Shown here: positions 49,370-60,037 of the stretch, in pieces
Numbering within the stretch: the stretch's first letter is position 1
How the letters are laid out: each line of letters starts with the position of its first letter
Assembly (NCBI GenBank): GCA_900095095.1
Contig: FMBT01000353.1
Coordinates: 1-64,000, forward strand
Direction: 5' to 3'
DNA length: 64,000 nt
Origin: Fragilariopsis cylindrus CCMP1102
Lineage: Eukaryota > Bacillariophyta > Bacillariophyceae > Bacillariales > Bacillariaceae
Program-made: the position numbers and the translations under genes
The notes under the pieces: generated by a model
Seen by the model: only the letters and a program-made list of their open reading frames with translations
Told to the model about the DNA's origin: nothing
Databases searched by the model: none

Positions 49370-51460
49370 ATGCCGGCTAACAACAGAAGAATCGCCATGA
49401 CTAATCGATGTGAAGTAATTCATAGAGAAATCTCGAACAATGATAGTCGTTCGAGTAGAAGCACGATCATTAATAGCGACAACATGCAAATAAACAACTG
49501 CCGGGACGAGCAGACCGAACAAGATAGACAAATACAATATCATCGAAAACAAAACCAGTCAATCATTTCATCACATCGCTCCAGCAACAAAGACAACGCT
49601 TCTATTTCTTTAGGCTCAGCAACTGCAAAAACAGTAAAGACCACGGAAGAACATCCATCCGTTGTTATACCGTCCCATCGGAAACGGCGATACCGAGGAA
49701 GACATACATCTTTCTTCAACGACGATACAACCAGCCCAATTACTACTGGTAATACTCTTTCCTGCAACGCACAAATACCAATGGCGAAAAATGAGAAGGA
49801 ATCACCAGTTACCGTCGATGCCACAGGAAATACGCCATCGTCGTTTTGTAAAGACGATACTGCTTTAACTTATAGACGGCAATCTCCCACTTCGGTCGTG
49901 CTTGAGCCACAACAATCGCAACGACTACATGATGTAGTAGAGGAAGAAGACGTCACCACCACATCTACAATTCATACTATGAATACTGGGATGTCAACGT
50001 ATCTATCAACTAGCGATTTATCGCCCGTTGAATCGTCATTGTCGCTGTCGCCTGCATCTCGCCCGGTGATGACCATCGAGACTGAGTTATCTAATTTAAC
50101 AGAATCATCAGTATCGGACAATGATCAAATGGATCATGCGATGAATGTATATTCTATGGATGCGATCAGTAGTAGAAATGTTACTCCTAGCGATCAACTT
50201 CAATCGTCGATGATACGCCTACATGAATTAGAGCTTAAGAGAAACGTCCTAAGACACCAACGGTTCAATTTAGAACAACGTCTCTACAATTTTTGTTCGA
50301 AACAACCAATGGATGCGACTATATCGCAACACTCTACACAACAAAAACAACGGATAGTGCTACCAGTGCCGCTGGAAGAAGAAGAGGAGGAGGAAGAAGA
50401 GGAAGAAAATTCTCACCAAAAGAAGGTAATCAATTGGAGGTACAATGCTAGTGCCAATCCTTATGCTGAAGCAATGACATTGCAATCGCCCGCTCTACCA
50501 CCACAGACAGTGATTTACACAGGCTATGTAAACGACACGGGAAGACCGCACGACGATGATGGTATCCTTCAATTTGCTGACGGTCAAATATATAAGGGAA
50601 GTGTCCGGGAAGGGCAACGTCATGGATGGGGAACAAACAAATGGCCCGATAATGGACAAACTTATAGCGGTGAATGGAGCCGTAATAGTAGATGTGGTAT
50701 GGGTACACATACTTGGAAGGATAAAACGGTTACAGGCATGTGGAAAGATGGTCATCTTCATGGACAAGTTTATTTTCAATGGGCTAATGGAGCAGTATAT
50801 GATGGAAATGCCTTAAATGGAAAGAAAGAAGGACGGGGTGTTTCCACGTTATCAGATGGTAGCGTGTATAATGGGCACTTCGCAAAAGGAAAAGAAGAGG
50901 GTTTTGGAACGTTGATCCGTCCTGATGGTACTAAGTATCGAGGTCAGTTCCGGAAAGGATTAAAGGACGGATATGGAATCATGCTGTGGAAAGATAGGAC
51001 CTACGATGGAAAATGGATAGAAGGAAAACCACATGGACAAGGAAGGGTTGTTTGGTCAAATGGAACTGTCTTTACGGGTGAATTCCAACAAGGGAAATAT
51101 GATGGATTAGGAGTATATATTTGGCCATCCGGAAAGAAGTTTGTTGGAAGGTGGCAGCACGGCATCAAGACCGGCCATGGACTATACACGTGGCCATCGG
51201 GAAAGAAATATGATGGTGAATACAGAAACGGTCTGAAGGATGGATATGGGCGCATGACCTGGGCCGATGGATCGACGTATTGTGGAGGATTTAAACGCGA
51301 TCAACAATGTGGAAGAGGTGTACAAATCGATGCGAACGATCAGGTTATACATTGTGGCTTATGGAAAAATGGCATTCCTTATCACGGTGACGACGAAAGC
51401 GAAGCATCTGCTAGAACCTTATTGATGCCACATCCGATGCAGGAACGAATATGTATTTGA
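49370..51460 (+). CDS. MORN-repeat protein
   Basis: 696 residues, one exon. The N-terminal 300 residues are polar and disordered. A short coiled coil follows (LHELELKRNVLRHQRFNLEQ, about 282-301), then a Glu run near 345. From about 390 to 680 there are about twelve MORN repeats of 23 residues, such as YKGSVREGQRHGWGTNKWPD and YRGQFRKGLKDGYGIMLWKD. MORN arrays form elongated beta-hairpin blades that bind membranes or act as scaffolds. Some carry catalytic partners, but none is attached here. A membrane- or cytoskeleton-associated scaffold role is inferred. Confidence 0.9.
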   Translation: MPANNRRIAMTNRCEVIHREISNNDSRSSRSTIINSDNMQINNCRDEQTEQDRQIQYHRKQNQSIISSHRSSNKDNASISLGSATAKTVKTTEEHPSVVIPSHRKRRYRGRHTSFFNDDTTSPITTGNTLSCNAQIPMAKNEKESPVTVDATGNTPSSFCKDDTALTYRRQSPTSVVLEPQQSQRLHDVVEEEDVTTTSTIHTMNTGMSTYLSTSDLSPVESSLSLSPASRPVMTIETELSNLTESSVSDNDQMDHAMNVYSMDAISSRNVTPSDQLQSSMIRLHELELKRNVLRHQRFNLEQRLYNFCSKQPMDATISQHSTQQKQRIVLPVPLEEEEEEEEEEENSHQKKVINWRYNASANPYAEAMTLQSPALPPQTVIYTGYVNDTGRPHDDDGILQFADGQIYKGSVREGQRHGWGTNKWPDNGQTYSGEWSRNSRCGMGTHTWKDKTVTGMWKDGHLHGQVYFQWANGAVYDGNALNGKKEGRGVSTLSDGSVYNGHFAKGKEEGFGTLIRPDGTKYRGQFRKGLKDGYGIMLWKDRTYDGKWIEGKPHGQGRVVWSNGTVFTGEFQQGKYDGLGVYIWPSGKKFVGRWQHGIKTGHGLYTWPSGKKYDGEYRNGLKDGYGRMTWADGSTYCGGFKRDQQCGRGVQIDANDQVIHCGLWKNGIPYHGDDESEASARTLLMPHPMQERICI

Positions 51461-52158
51461 AAAAAGATTATTATCCACTAAATTGAAACGGCATGTCAGA
51501 GAGAAAAAGATATATCCCATACATATATACTAAGAATGAAAAGAGTGTAGTGATTTAAGATAACACCATGAAATTCAAAGATACAAGGAGAGATATATAT
51601 TTATATTTATCTATTTATTTAAACAATACGCTGCTACAGTATATATGATCAAAGTTTGTAGTTTTCCAACGTAGATCGCCGAATCAATCAAAGCATATTC
51701 ATATAACATATTTATGGTATCAGAATAGCGGAAGGTATACTAATATAAATGTGCGTGGGGTTTGACATCGATGTTGTGTTCGTACTTTATCCAAATAATA
51801 ATGTTGGTGCATTAGAGGTCACATTGCGTAGTACGAAGACATTCCCTTTACTTTTCTTCGAAAGTTTCCAAGGAATAAAGCCATACATTCTTTTTGATGA
51901 ACGTCATTTCTGATTTGCTCTAATTTGTATCTACCAGAATATGCTTTTGTGTGTGTGTAATATTGTTGCAATACAATACAATACAATACAGTACAATACA
52001 GTACAGTAGAATATAGTTCCATTCCAATTCACTTCATTCCAAAGGGAATTTTCTTTTCCTTTTTGATGCATTAGCCTACGTGCACGTACACGTAGGACTA
52101 CACATAGTACACGTACATATACGTGTTATTACTATTATTATTATCATTGTTATTTTTT
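51461..52158. other. Convergent intergenic region with short repeats
   Basis: No gene. It holds an ATACA/GTACA pentanucleotide run at 51970-52012 and a cluster of overlapping CGTAC/ACGTG palindromes at 52078-52126 (tacgtgcacgtacacgta). Confidence 0.45.
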
Positions 52159-52911
52159 TTACAAATCAGGATATTGCATAGTAGATGCTGGTTCTAATAA
52201 TTCAGGAAATTGAATAACAATGATTGATAATATTGCAATCATAACTGAAAAGTATCCAATCCAATTTTGCTGATAAGGGGCTTTAATTTCTGTCCATAAT
52301 TTTTCATTTGAAAATATTTTACTCCTCCTTCTTCTTTTTGGATTATTATTATTATTATTATCATTATTACTATCAATAATGTCGTCATCACTATCATTCA
52401 AATAATTATCACTATGTCGTTGCCATTGTCGAAGTTGTTGTTGTTGTTTTTTCTCTTTTTGACGTTGTTGTTCGCGTTCTAAATCAATTGGATCAATCCA
52501 ATAATCTTCTCCCATAACTCGTCGAACAGACGGAACTAGGGGACGGTATTCCGAAGTAGAGTGATCGTCGTCGTCGTCGTCGTGGAGATTTCTATTATTA
52601 GAAAGAATTCCGGGTAAAATATTTCCGAAAGGAGAAGAGGATGATGATATTATTTCTCGTCGTCTTCGTTTATCACCTTTTTTGTGATATGTTTTCTTAA
52701 GCATTCTTCGAGGTTGTCTTGGTGGTTTTGGTGGTTTTGGTGGTTGTGGTGATGACATCATCAACATCGACGATCTTGTCGACGATCTTGTCGACAACGA
52801 TGGTACCAATAATAATGCTTGAACATTGCATATAAATAAAGATAAGCAACAACAGCAAGCGATCCAAAGGACAATAATGATAGATGATGATGATGTGACG
52901 TTAGTAGTCAT
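52159..52911 (-). CDS. Conserved-looking secretory/plastid-type protein with C-terminal membrane segment
   Basis: The start is placed at the ATG at 52911 because it begins directly with a hydrophobic signal (SIIIVLWIACCCCLSLFICNV); 250 residues. The upstream ATG at 52965 is the alternative. After the signal comes QALLLVPS, then a Pro-rich basic stretch (PQPPKPPKPPRQPRR). Asp, Gln and Asn runs fill the middle. The non-repetitive, probably conserved parts are VMGEDYWIDPIDLEREQQ and the C-terminal EKLWTEIKAPYQQNWIGYFSVM with one transmembrane helix (about 218-238). No family is recognised. A plastid-membrane protein is plausible by analogy with other diatom preproteins but is unproven. Confidence 0.6.
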   Translation of the reverse strand: MTTNVTSSSSIIIVLWIACCCCLSLFICNVQALLLVPSLSTRSSTRSSMLMMSSPQPPKPPKPPRQPRRMLKKTYHKKGDKRRRREIISSSSSPFGNILPGILSNNRNLHDDDDDDHSTSEYRPLVPSVRRVMGEDYWIDPIDLEREQQRQKEKKQQQQLRQWQRHSDNYLNDSDDDIIDSNNDNNNNNNPKRRRRSKIFSNEKLWTEIKAPYQQNWIGYFSVMIAILSIIVIQFPELLEPASTMQYPDL

Positions 52912-53484
52912 TATTTTTATTTTGTCCAATTGCTTGTTCTTCTGAAGGAATACTTGTAGTGTCACCTCAATTTCTTGCCGACTGCAGAATGTCGAAATAC
53001 GGTATCTGGTTCTTGTGATGGTTGTTCAGTCCTTTGATCTCTCATCTCTGTCGATATGAGCCTCTGAATTCTGAAGTGAGGATGACATGAGATATGGGAT
53101 TGATGAGATGAGATGAATATTTTATTTAATACTTCGAAGTAAATATGGGGTCGTCGATGTGATATTTTTTTCTTCTTCTTCAATGATTTGTCGTGTCAGA
53201 TGTGATTTGAATGATTTGATTTTCAATGAGAAAAATAAATAAATTCTAAGTTTCCTCAACCCCCCCAATCAAAACTTCGATAAAGCCGCGCCAAAAAAAC
53301 GTCAGAAATGACCAGAGAAGCGATTTCGATTGATTCATTCACAATTAGACAACAATTAATTGAATACAATAGCAACATTAAACAACTCCCCCGGGAAGCC
53401 TTACAAGTACAGTACTTCGTAGTTTAAACAGGCTTTACATGGTACTTGCCCTACAATAGACAAAACAACAGTAACAACAACAGC
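52912..53484. other. Divergent promoter region
   Basis: About 570 bases between two divergent genes (52911 minus and 53485 plus). A GATGAGAT-type repeat lies near 53085-53120. No gene. Confidence 0.4.
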
Positions 53485-55928
53485 ATGAATTCTTCTTCCT
53501 CTACTAATAGTAATATCGCATCGTCTCTTACTGGAATTGGTCTTTTCATCGTTACGGTGGCTGTTTCTCAATGGATTCAAATCTATCACAACAACAAATC
53601 CATCAATCATATGGAAGCGGAGGACGAAGATTATGACGATGAAGAGGAAGAAGAGGAAGTGGAAGAACAAAGAAAACGACGACGACGTCGGAAAGCTTTA
53701 CTTCGGAAAGCCTTTCGACAAAGACAAGTATCAAGACGATTGAGTTTTCAAGAATTTAAAGATACCGACCGAGAAACCGAAGAAGACGAAGAAGATCCAT
53801 TTTGGAATAAAGAAGAAGTGGGTAATTCTACTACAATCAATAATGATGACGATACTGATGATGAAGATCGTCTTCGCTTCCGAAGTAGTAATACTGATCA
53901 TTCAACAACGGCGGACACAGAATGGTCTATTCATCATTCGGCGACGAAGAGACAACATAATATTTTGTCGAAAGGAGGATCTGATAATAATGATAAACGA
54001 CGAGGAGGAGGAGGAGGAGGAGCAACAAGTTCTACTTCTTCTTCTCAACATCAACATCGTCGACAACAACAATGTTCTAATGAATTGTCGTCTGCTACAA
54101 TAAAATCATCGTCGACAGCAGTACCATTCAATAACAACGACAGATGTATTTTACAAATTGATTTTCATCCAAAATATCAAAATTGGCGTCATTTTGAACC
54201 CAACAATGAACATGATATAGCAGCAAAGCAACGACGAAAGCAAAAACAACAATTAGACAAACTACAACAGCAACGACAACAACAATATCAAAAACTAACA
54301 CAGTATGAGGGTGAAACATCTGCAGCAGTAGTAGCAGCAGTAGCAGCAGCAACAACGTCATCGTCGTCGGCAACAACAACAACAACTACTACTACTAAAG
54401 GGACTAGCGAGGATCAATCTAGCAACATTACTATACAAGATCCACGATCAACATCAGTACAGGTTCCGATCCATGATGATGACAATGTTGGTACTGATGT
54501 TGGTACTGATACTGATACGAACCTCCGTCGGTCGATGTCGTTGCATGTCGATAACGGTAGCGACATTAGTGTCGAATCATTTTCAACATCGTCATCGTCA
54601 TCATTACCATCGTCTTCCTTTGATTCAGGTAATGAATTTGTTTGGACCGGTGGAACGAAAAAGAAGAAGGATTTACAAAGTTCGATGAAGTCGACGACGA
54701 CGATAACGACATCGATGCTAAAAGATGCTCCGCCGCCGCCAATACCTCCACCAACACGTCCTCCAAGAAGCCGAGCAGTTACATATGACCACAGTAGAAG
54801 TAGTAGTAACAACAACAACAACTACAACTACAACAGTCATATTAATAACCAAAACCATCAGAGGACGAACAGTGAAGGTGGGATCGGACGATTTCAAAGG
54901 TTCTGTCAAATGTTATCCATAAGTGACAACGACAACATAGGCGAAGACACTATCACTGGGAAGACAAATAATAACATTTCTAGTAACGATGATGGAGATG
55001 ATATAGATGATGACAACACCTACGACGGAGACGACGATGGAAACGCAGACGAAACACAGCATCGTGCTCTTCGTACGGAATACAATGCACAAATCATGCC
55101 CGAAAAGTTAGTTCTGATCCGTCACGGGCAGAGTGCGGGGAATGTCGACGAAGCAATGTATGCGATAACACCCGACAATGCTATGCCGTTAACCGATTTA
55201 GGATGGGATCAAGCACGTAAGGCTGGTGAGATCCTGAAAGAAAAAATGATAACATCGGGTGAATCGGTTCATTTTATTGTTAGTCCATACGTACGAACGG
55301 TTGAAACTTTTCATGGGATTGTTAGTGCATGGTGCGACCCTGACGGTGATGAATTTGCATGTATCGATGGTCACGACCGCAAGGTCGTGGCTTGGTACGA
55401 ACGATTGACAGAACTAGGATTGACATGGAATGAAGATTCACGGATACGAGAACAAGATTTTGGTAATTATCAAACTCCGGAGGTAACAAAACGTGCCAAG
55501 GAAGAACGACATCGATTCGGTGCATTTTACTATCGTTTTAATAATGGTGAATCCGGTTCGGATGTCTTCGATCGTGTTTCAACTTTCTTGGATAGCCTTT
55601 GGCGGTCCTTCGAAACGAATAAGAGTCAAAATTATGTGTTAATAACACATGGGATTGTTTTACGAGTATTAATGGCACGATACTTCCGTTACACGATCAG
55701 TCAATTGAATATGTTAGCTAATCCGAAGAATTGTGAAATGGTCGTATTGGGACATTCTGGCGACGGTCGATTAGATTTAGAAGGTTGCTGTGACGTAGAA
55801 GTAGAGGAAGATCCCGAAACGAAAGAATCCCATGTAACCGGATACAAATACCGTAAGTTCTATCTTCTGTTCCTCTATTTGTTTTGTTTGTATTTCTTAA
55901 TTTGATGAATACAGACTGGCCCTTATAA
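53485..55928 (+). CDS. Histidine phosphatase (phosphoglycerate-mutase superfamily) with N-terminal membrane segment
   Basis: The start is the ATG at 53485 (MNSSSSTNSN); a frame-open ATG at 53446 is possible. Exon 1 ends at 55852 (C|GTAAGT). A 14-base terminal exon at 55915-55928 (ACAG|AC TGG CCC TTA TAA) gives the C-terminus YKYHWPL. About 793 residues. A hydrophobic helix (SLTGIGLFIVTVAVSQWI) lies near the N-terminus. About 480 residues of acidic, Gln and Ser/Asn-rich disorder follow. The C-terminal 260 residues are the phosphatase: LVLIRHGQSAGN (catalytic RHG, phospho-His), IVSPYVRTVET (Arg), IREQDFGNYQ (acid) and VLITHGIVLRVL (second His). All four catalytic elements are present. The closest type is the fungal/plant broad-specificity phosphatase group. 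The membrane anchor suggests an ER or organelle surface. Confidence 0.85.
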
Positions 55929-56614
55929 TGATAATTCTGATTGGCAGTGTATCAAAATCGATCGACCTTATTCAGATCTCACCCTTTCTTTCTTTTCTTC
56001 CTTCTCCTTCTTCCGTTCCTTGTTAAAATTTGAATAATGGTAATAATCACATCGATATAAAGATCCACGACTTCGAATTCTTCCAAAGAGTCATATCCGT
56101 ACTGTAAAGTTTCGAATATCACCAAATGATAAGGTCTAAGATTCCAGAAAAATCTAACATGACTACCACATTCAGACTAGTGTTGTCTAGCATACATCCA
56201 GTCAAAAAAATATGCAATATCAAGATTACTTTAAGCTAGCAGTATTATAGTAAATTACAGTAGTATTTTTTCAGTCTTTAATTTGCTTTACTTTACTTTA
56301 CTTTATATATATATATATATATTCAATATAGAAAGGTACTAATACTGTCAAATTTATGATCTGCATTACGATTCAATTTTATTTGGCTATTTGACACTTC
56401 TTCCAATCTTATTAGCGATGTTTTCAAGGATTGCTTAGCACGACTCGACTCGACTCACTCGAGTCGAGGTGGATAGAAAGAATTTTACACAGTCTAATTC
56501 TGCTACATCTCATTTTTTCGGCAGGTTCGCAATTTTTTAATTTCTATTTTGACGAACTGAAAAATTAAGTTCGAAAGTTGTACACATAGCTATTACCGTG
56601 TCTCTCCTCTCAGG
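55929..56614. other. Intergenic region with simple repeats and a short palindrome
   Basis: About 690 bases, no gene. It has TTTAC repeats followed by a TA microsatellite (about 56285-56322) and an 8-bp hairpin CTCGACTC/GAGTCGAG at 56449-56468. Confidence 0.4.
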
Positions 56615-58613
56615 ATGTATTTAGTATGGTATCTACAGATAATCGTTGCCCATATTCTTAGTATTCAATGTGTTGTTGGTAACCCTTCTACACTGAATAG
56701 CGACGACAACGAAAATGCTGCGTGTGTCGACGACAGCAACAGCGATGCACAAGAGTGTATCGTTGCGTCGTCGTCGTCGTCGTCATCATCTCAACCAAAT
56801 CAAAAACAAAAACGACACTTCTTGACACCAACAGATTTACCGTCGCTAAATGTGTTTGATGATTTCAGCGACAAGACAATTGTCACAATCAGCAATAGCA
56901 AACTTGAATCAAAAATCGATGATACAACAGAACAGGAAGTGAAAGTTAATGTTACACCAGGATCGATTCAACAATTACAAAAAACACCAGTAACAACAAT
57001 AATCACGACAGTAATAATGATGATGATGATGACAGCGACAATACCGATAAAGATTCGTCATCATCATTTAAATCAGAATTTGCTCTCCTTCCTGAAATTG
57101 TACCACGGAGTGTAATAGAAGAAATTTTAACGTTATTAAGAGGACATGAAAATGCAACATTGGCTAATGGACGTACTTCTATAGAATTGAATAATGGACC
57201 AGATTCTGTTGATGGGTATACAACACAGGAATTTTATTTAGATAATGATATAATACGACATAGTGGTGGTTCTGATTCGATGGAAATCAATAGTAAACAA
57301 AGTAATAACAATAATAACAATGATGGTATCGATGTACTAAGTGAAGATAATATCAAACAACGAAAAGATCTACGAAAGAAATTACATTTAATTATGGATC
57401 CATATCAAGATAAGATAACAAAAGTATTACATTCATGGCTAATGAAAAATGTGCAGATAAAAAAGGATCAGGAAGGAGTTGTACACCATGTTATAGTTTA
57501 ATTCGTCGTTATCGTGCAGGTGAACGTCAATCACATGCACCACATATTGATGGTCATTCATTTGTTACTGTTGTTGTTGTTGTTAGTTTAAGTGATTACG
57601 GTACAGAATATACCGGTGGATTATTTGTTTCTACAAATGTGAGTGATCGAAAATATATACCATTAAATCGTGGAGATGGTATATTACATCAAGGTGATTT
57701 ACATCATGGTGTACGTGTTTTAGATCAACGGAATGATGGTCGTCCATCAGAACGTTGGAGTTGGATTATGTGGTTTCGAGATTCAGAAACTTGTCAGGAT
57801 CATAAATCAGAATGGTATGAAAGTTGTCCTGGACAAGAAGATGGTAATCCTATATGTACATACCTACAAGCAACAGCAGCGTCACCTCAAAATGTCTTAC
57901 ATTATTTACAGAAAGCAAGTAATGATGGACATCCACAAGCATCTGTGAAATTAGGTTGGGCATATTTAAAAGCATTACAATCAGAATTACCATTTGATAT
58001 TGAAAAAGCGAAAGAATTATTTCTGAATGCAATTGAATCATCAAATGATCCAGATGGACATTATGGACTATCAACTATATACTTGGCACAAATAAAAATG
58101 AAAATTATGGGACAACCTACTAAAGAAAAAATGATAGAAATGGCTAAAGATGTTATGACATCATCATCAACATCATTGTTATTGGATGCTATTTATCATT
58201 TAGAGGAGGCAGCAAAATGCGGTCATGTGTTTGCTATGTTCAATCTAGGGATTGCTGCATTGAATGGGTACGGTCGTAGTGCAGTTATTGACGGACAACC
58301 ACAACCACAAAAAGATCCAAATTTAGCAGCTGGATGGTTTGAGGCTAGTGGATTACCAGAGGGATTAGCCGCTCGGAGTATGTATGAAATGTCAATAGGT
58401 AATAAAGAAAAATCAATACTGTTTGAACAAAGAGCAAAAACATTAGGATACGGTTCCTCATGGAGAAAAGAAGCTCGGCAAAAGACGGGAAGTGGTGGAT
58501 TTGTTGGTGCAAATCTTAATTTACAATGGCCTCCATATACCCAACGGGAGAAACACCCCAAGAATGGTAATTATATAAAGCAAATAATAGTAAATTTCAT
58601 TAGGATGTCATAG
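56615..58613 (+). CDS. Prolyl-4-hydroxylase-like 2OG-Fe(II) oxygenase fused to Sel1 repeats (two frame changes near A-runs)
   Basis: From the ATG at 56615 the coding sequence uses three frames, with changes near 56983 (a run of six A) and near 57445 (A-rich, ATGAAAAATG). Gaining one A at each place makes 56615-58613 exactly 667 codons (666 residues). It opens with a signal peptide (YLVWYLQIIVAHILSIQCVV). A disordered part follows, then the oxygenase domain: SFKSEFALLPEIVPRSVIEE, GRSCTPCYSLIRRYRAGERQ, HAPHIDGHSF (HxD metal site), TGGLFV and LHQGDLHHGVRV (distal His), with Arg near ERWSW. This is the P4H alpha-type plan in the secretory pathway. The C-terminal 220 residues are Sel1-like helical repeats (ASVKLGWAYLKA, AMFNLGIAALNGYG). 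The 2OG-Sel1 architecture suggests ER quality control. I believe the gene is live. Confidence 0.75.
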
Positions 58614-59282
58614 CTAATCGCTCACCTTCGAAGATAATTGAAATATATATTACTAAGTACGTTACGTTGCCTCATAATCATAGCTCAAGCAAACATTTAT
58701 TCGTTTTAGGTTTGTGTGTGTGGAAGACTAGTTGCGATGGCAATTTAGTCCGACTTTCATCATATTGCTACTCTATCGCACACATAAATTGGCCTCTATA
58801 GGAATAATAGGGCTTCCCTAACCCTGAACGGAAACCGCATGGTATGTTTTTGTTTTATAGTTCTCTTTTTCGTTCTTTGAATTCAATTTTCTCGTTACCA
58901 ATACATTACTATTTTCATCGTTCGGCTTATCATCGTCATTGTTGTAATTGTTCTTCGCCATGTCTGCCGCATGCCGCTGGGCTGCCTTCTCGAGGTCTTG
59001 AGTACCTTATCGGCTACAACCAAAACGTTTCGCACACGACGGTCGAGTCAGGCACCCGGAAAACCTGAAGGAAAATTTAGCTAGATACGGAGTCTGTAAA
59101 TCTGTTTTCAAAATTACTAGAACGAGTTGTACGAAACAAGCAGAGATTGCCTGGTCGAATCGCGTACCTCTAGTATGAGGACAGGCGCGGCTATATGCCG
59201 TACTGTTCAGTTACGATCATCTCTGCCCGGCTTCACCACGCATACAAAACCGAGACAGACTTCAAAAGATCAATGAGAATAC
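58614..59282. other. Convergent intergenic region
   Basis: About 670 bases between the oxygenase (plus) and small LRR gene (minus). It is more GC-rich than most spacers from 58950 on. No reading frame, tRNA or repeat can be supported. Confidence 0.35.
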
Positions 59283-59773
59283 TTATGCTCCCATTTTGGA
59301 AAGATTGTCAATGGCGATGCTCGTGGATTCGTCAGTGCATTCAGAGTCGCTCACATACAAATACTTCAATCTAGTGCTGTTTGGTAGGGCGTCAAGGAAC
59401 GCCCTGGCGCCCTCCTCGCATATCGCAGATCCAAGCAAGTCCAGTGTCTCGATGGTGCAATTTGGATTTTTTTAAGTGCCGCTGCAAGTATCTTAGCTCC
59501 AGCATCGCCTATTCGGCGGTTTCCACTTAACCGCAACTCAGTGAGTTGCGTGGTGAGTGGGAGGAGAGCCCTAACTCCAGCAGGTCCGATCTTCACGAGA
59601 GTGAGCGCCAACGTTGTAATATTTGTCTTTTGCACTGCCTCAACAAGTTCTGGAATATTCGAGTCCGTGATTTTGGTCCGTGTCAATGTAATGCCCTTCA
59701 ATTCCTTTCCCTTCCCAATGTCCTTAAGATGATAGCGAATCTGGTGATTGTAATCGAAGCCAATGCTTTCCAT
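59283..59773 (-). CDS. Small leucine-rich-repeat protein, ribonuclease-inhibitor type (frame break at an A-run)
   Basis: From the ATG at 59773 the frame encodes LRRs (LKGITLTRTKITDSNIPELV, ITTLALTLVKIGPAGVRALL, LTELRLSGNRRIGDAGAKIL). At seven A near 59470 it leaves the pattern. The next frame resumes it perfectly with NPNCTIETLDLLGSAICEEGA and LPNSTRLKYLYVSD before a stop at 59283. One additional A gives exactly 164 codons. Five LRRs of about 28 residues make a small solenoid of RNase-inhibitor type. No other domain is present, so the partner is unknown. Convergent with the oxygenase and divergent from the large LRR gene. Confidence 0.7.
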
Positions 59774-60037
59774 CTTTCGTGCAGAAACGACATTTTTCTC
59801 CGATTTGTGTTGACACGCTAATTTATTTTGACACGCTGCCTGCCTCGCACAAATTTAATCCCACGTTTTTATTTTAATCTATTTAGTGCACGACTGACAT
59901 TCGACTCACTCGACTCTTTGACACATTGATTTCAAATTTCAAATTAAATTCTAAATAAATAATGACAATGACACATGCATACCTAGCCTTGCTATAACAT
60001 CGCACTTGTATACATACAGTAAAATATATCCACCGTC

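Noticed and set aside
56449-56468. Short hairpin CTCGACTC/GAGTCGAG as a terminator or regulatory site
   Set aside because: It sits in a run of repeated CGACT units, so self-complementarity can arise by chance. Nothing else supports a function.
59150-59165. GGTCGAATCGC resembling a tRNA B box
   Set aside because: It departs from the GGTTCGANTCC consensus, and no cloverleaf can be drawn around it.
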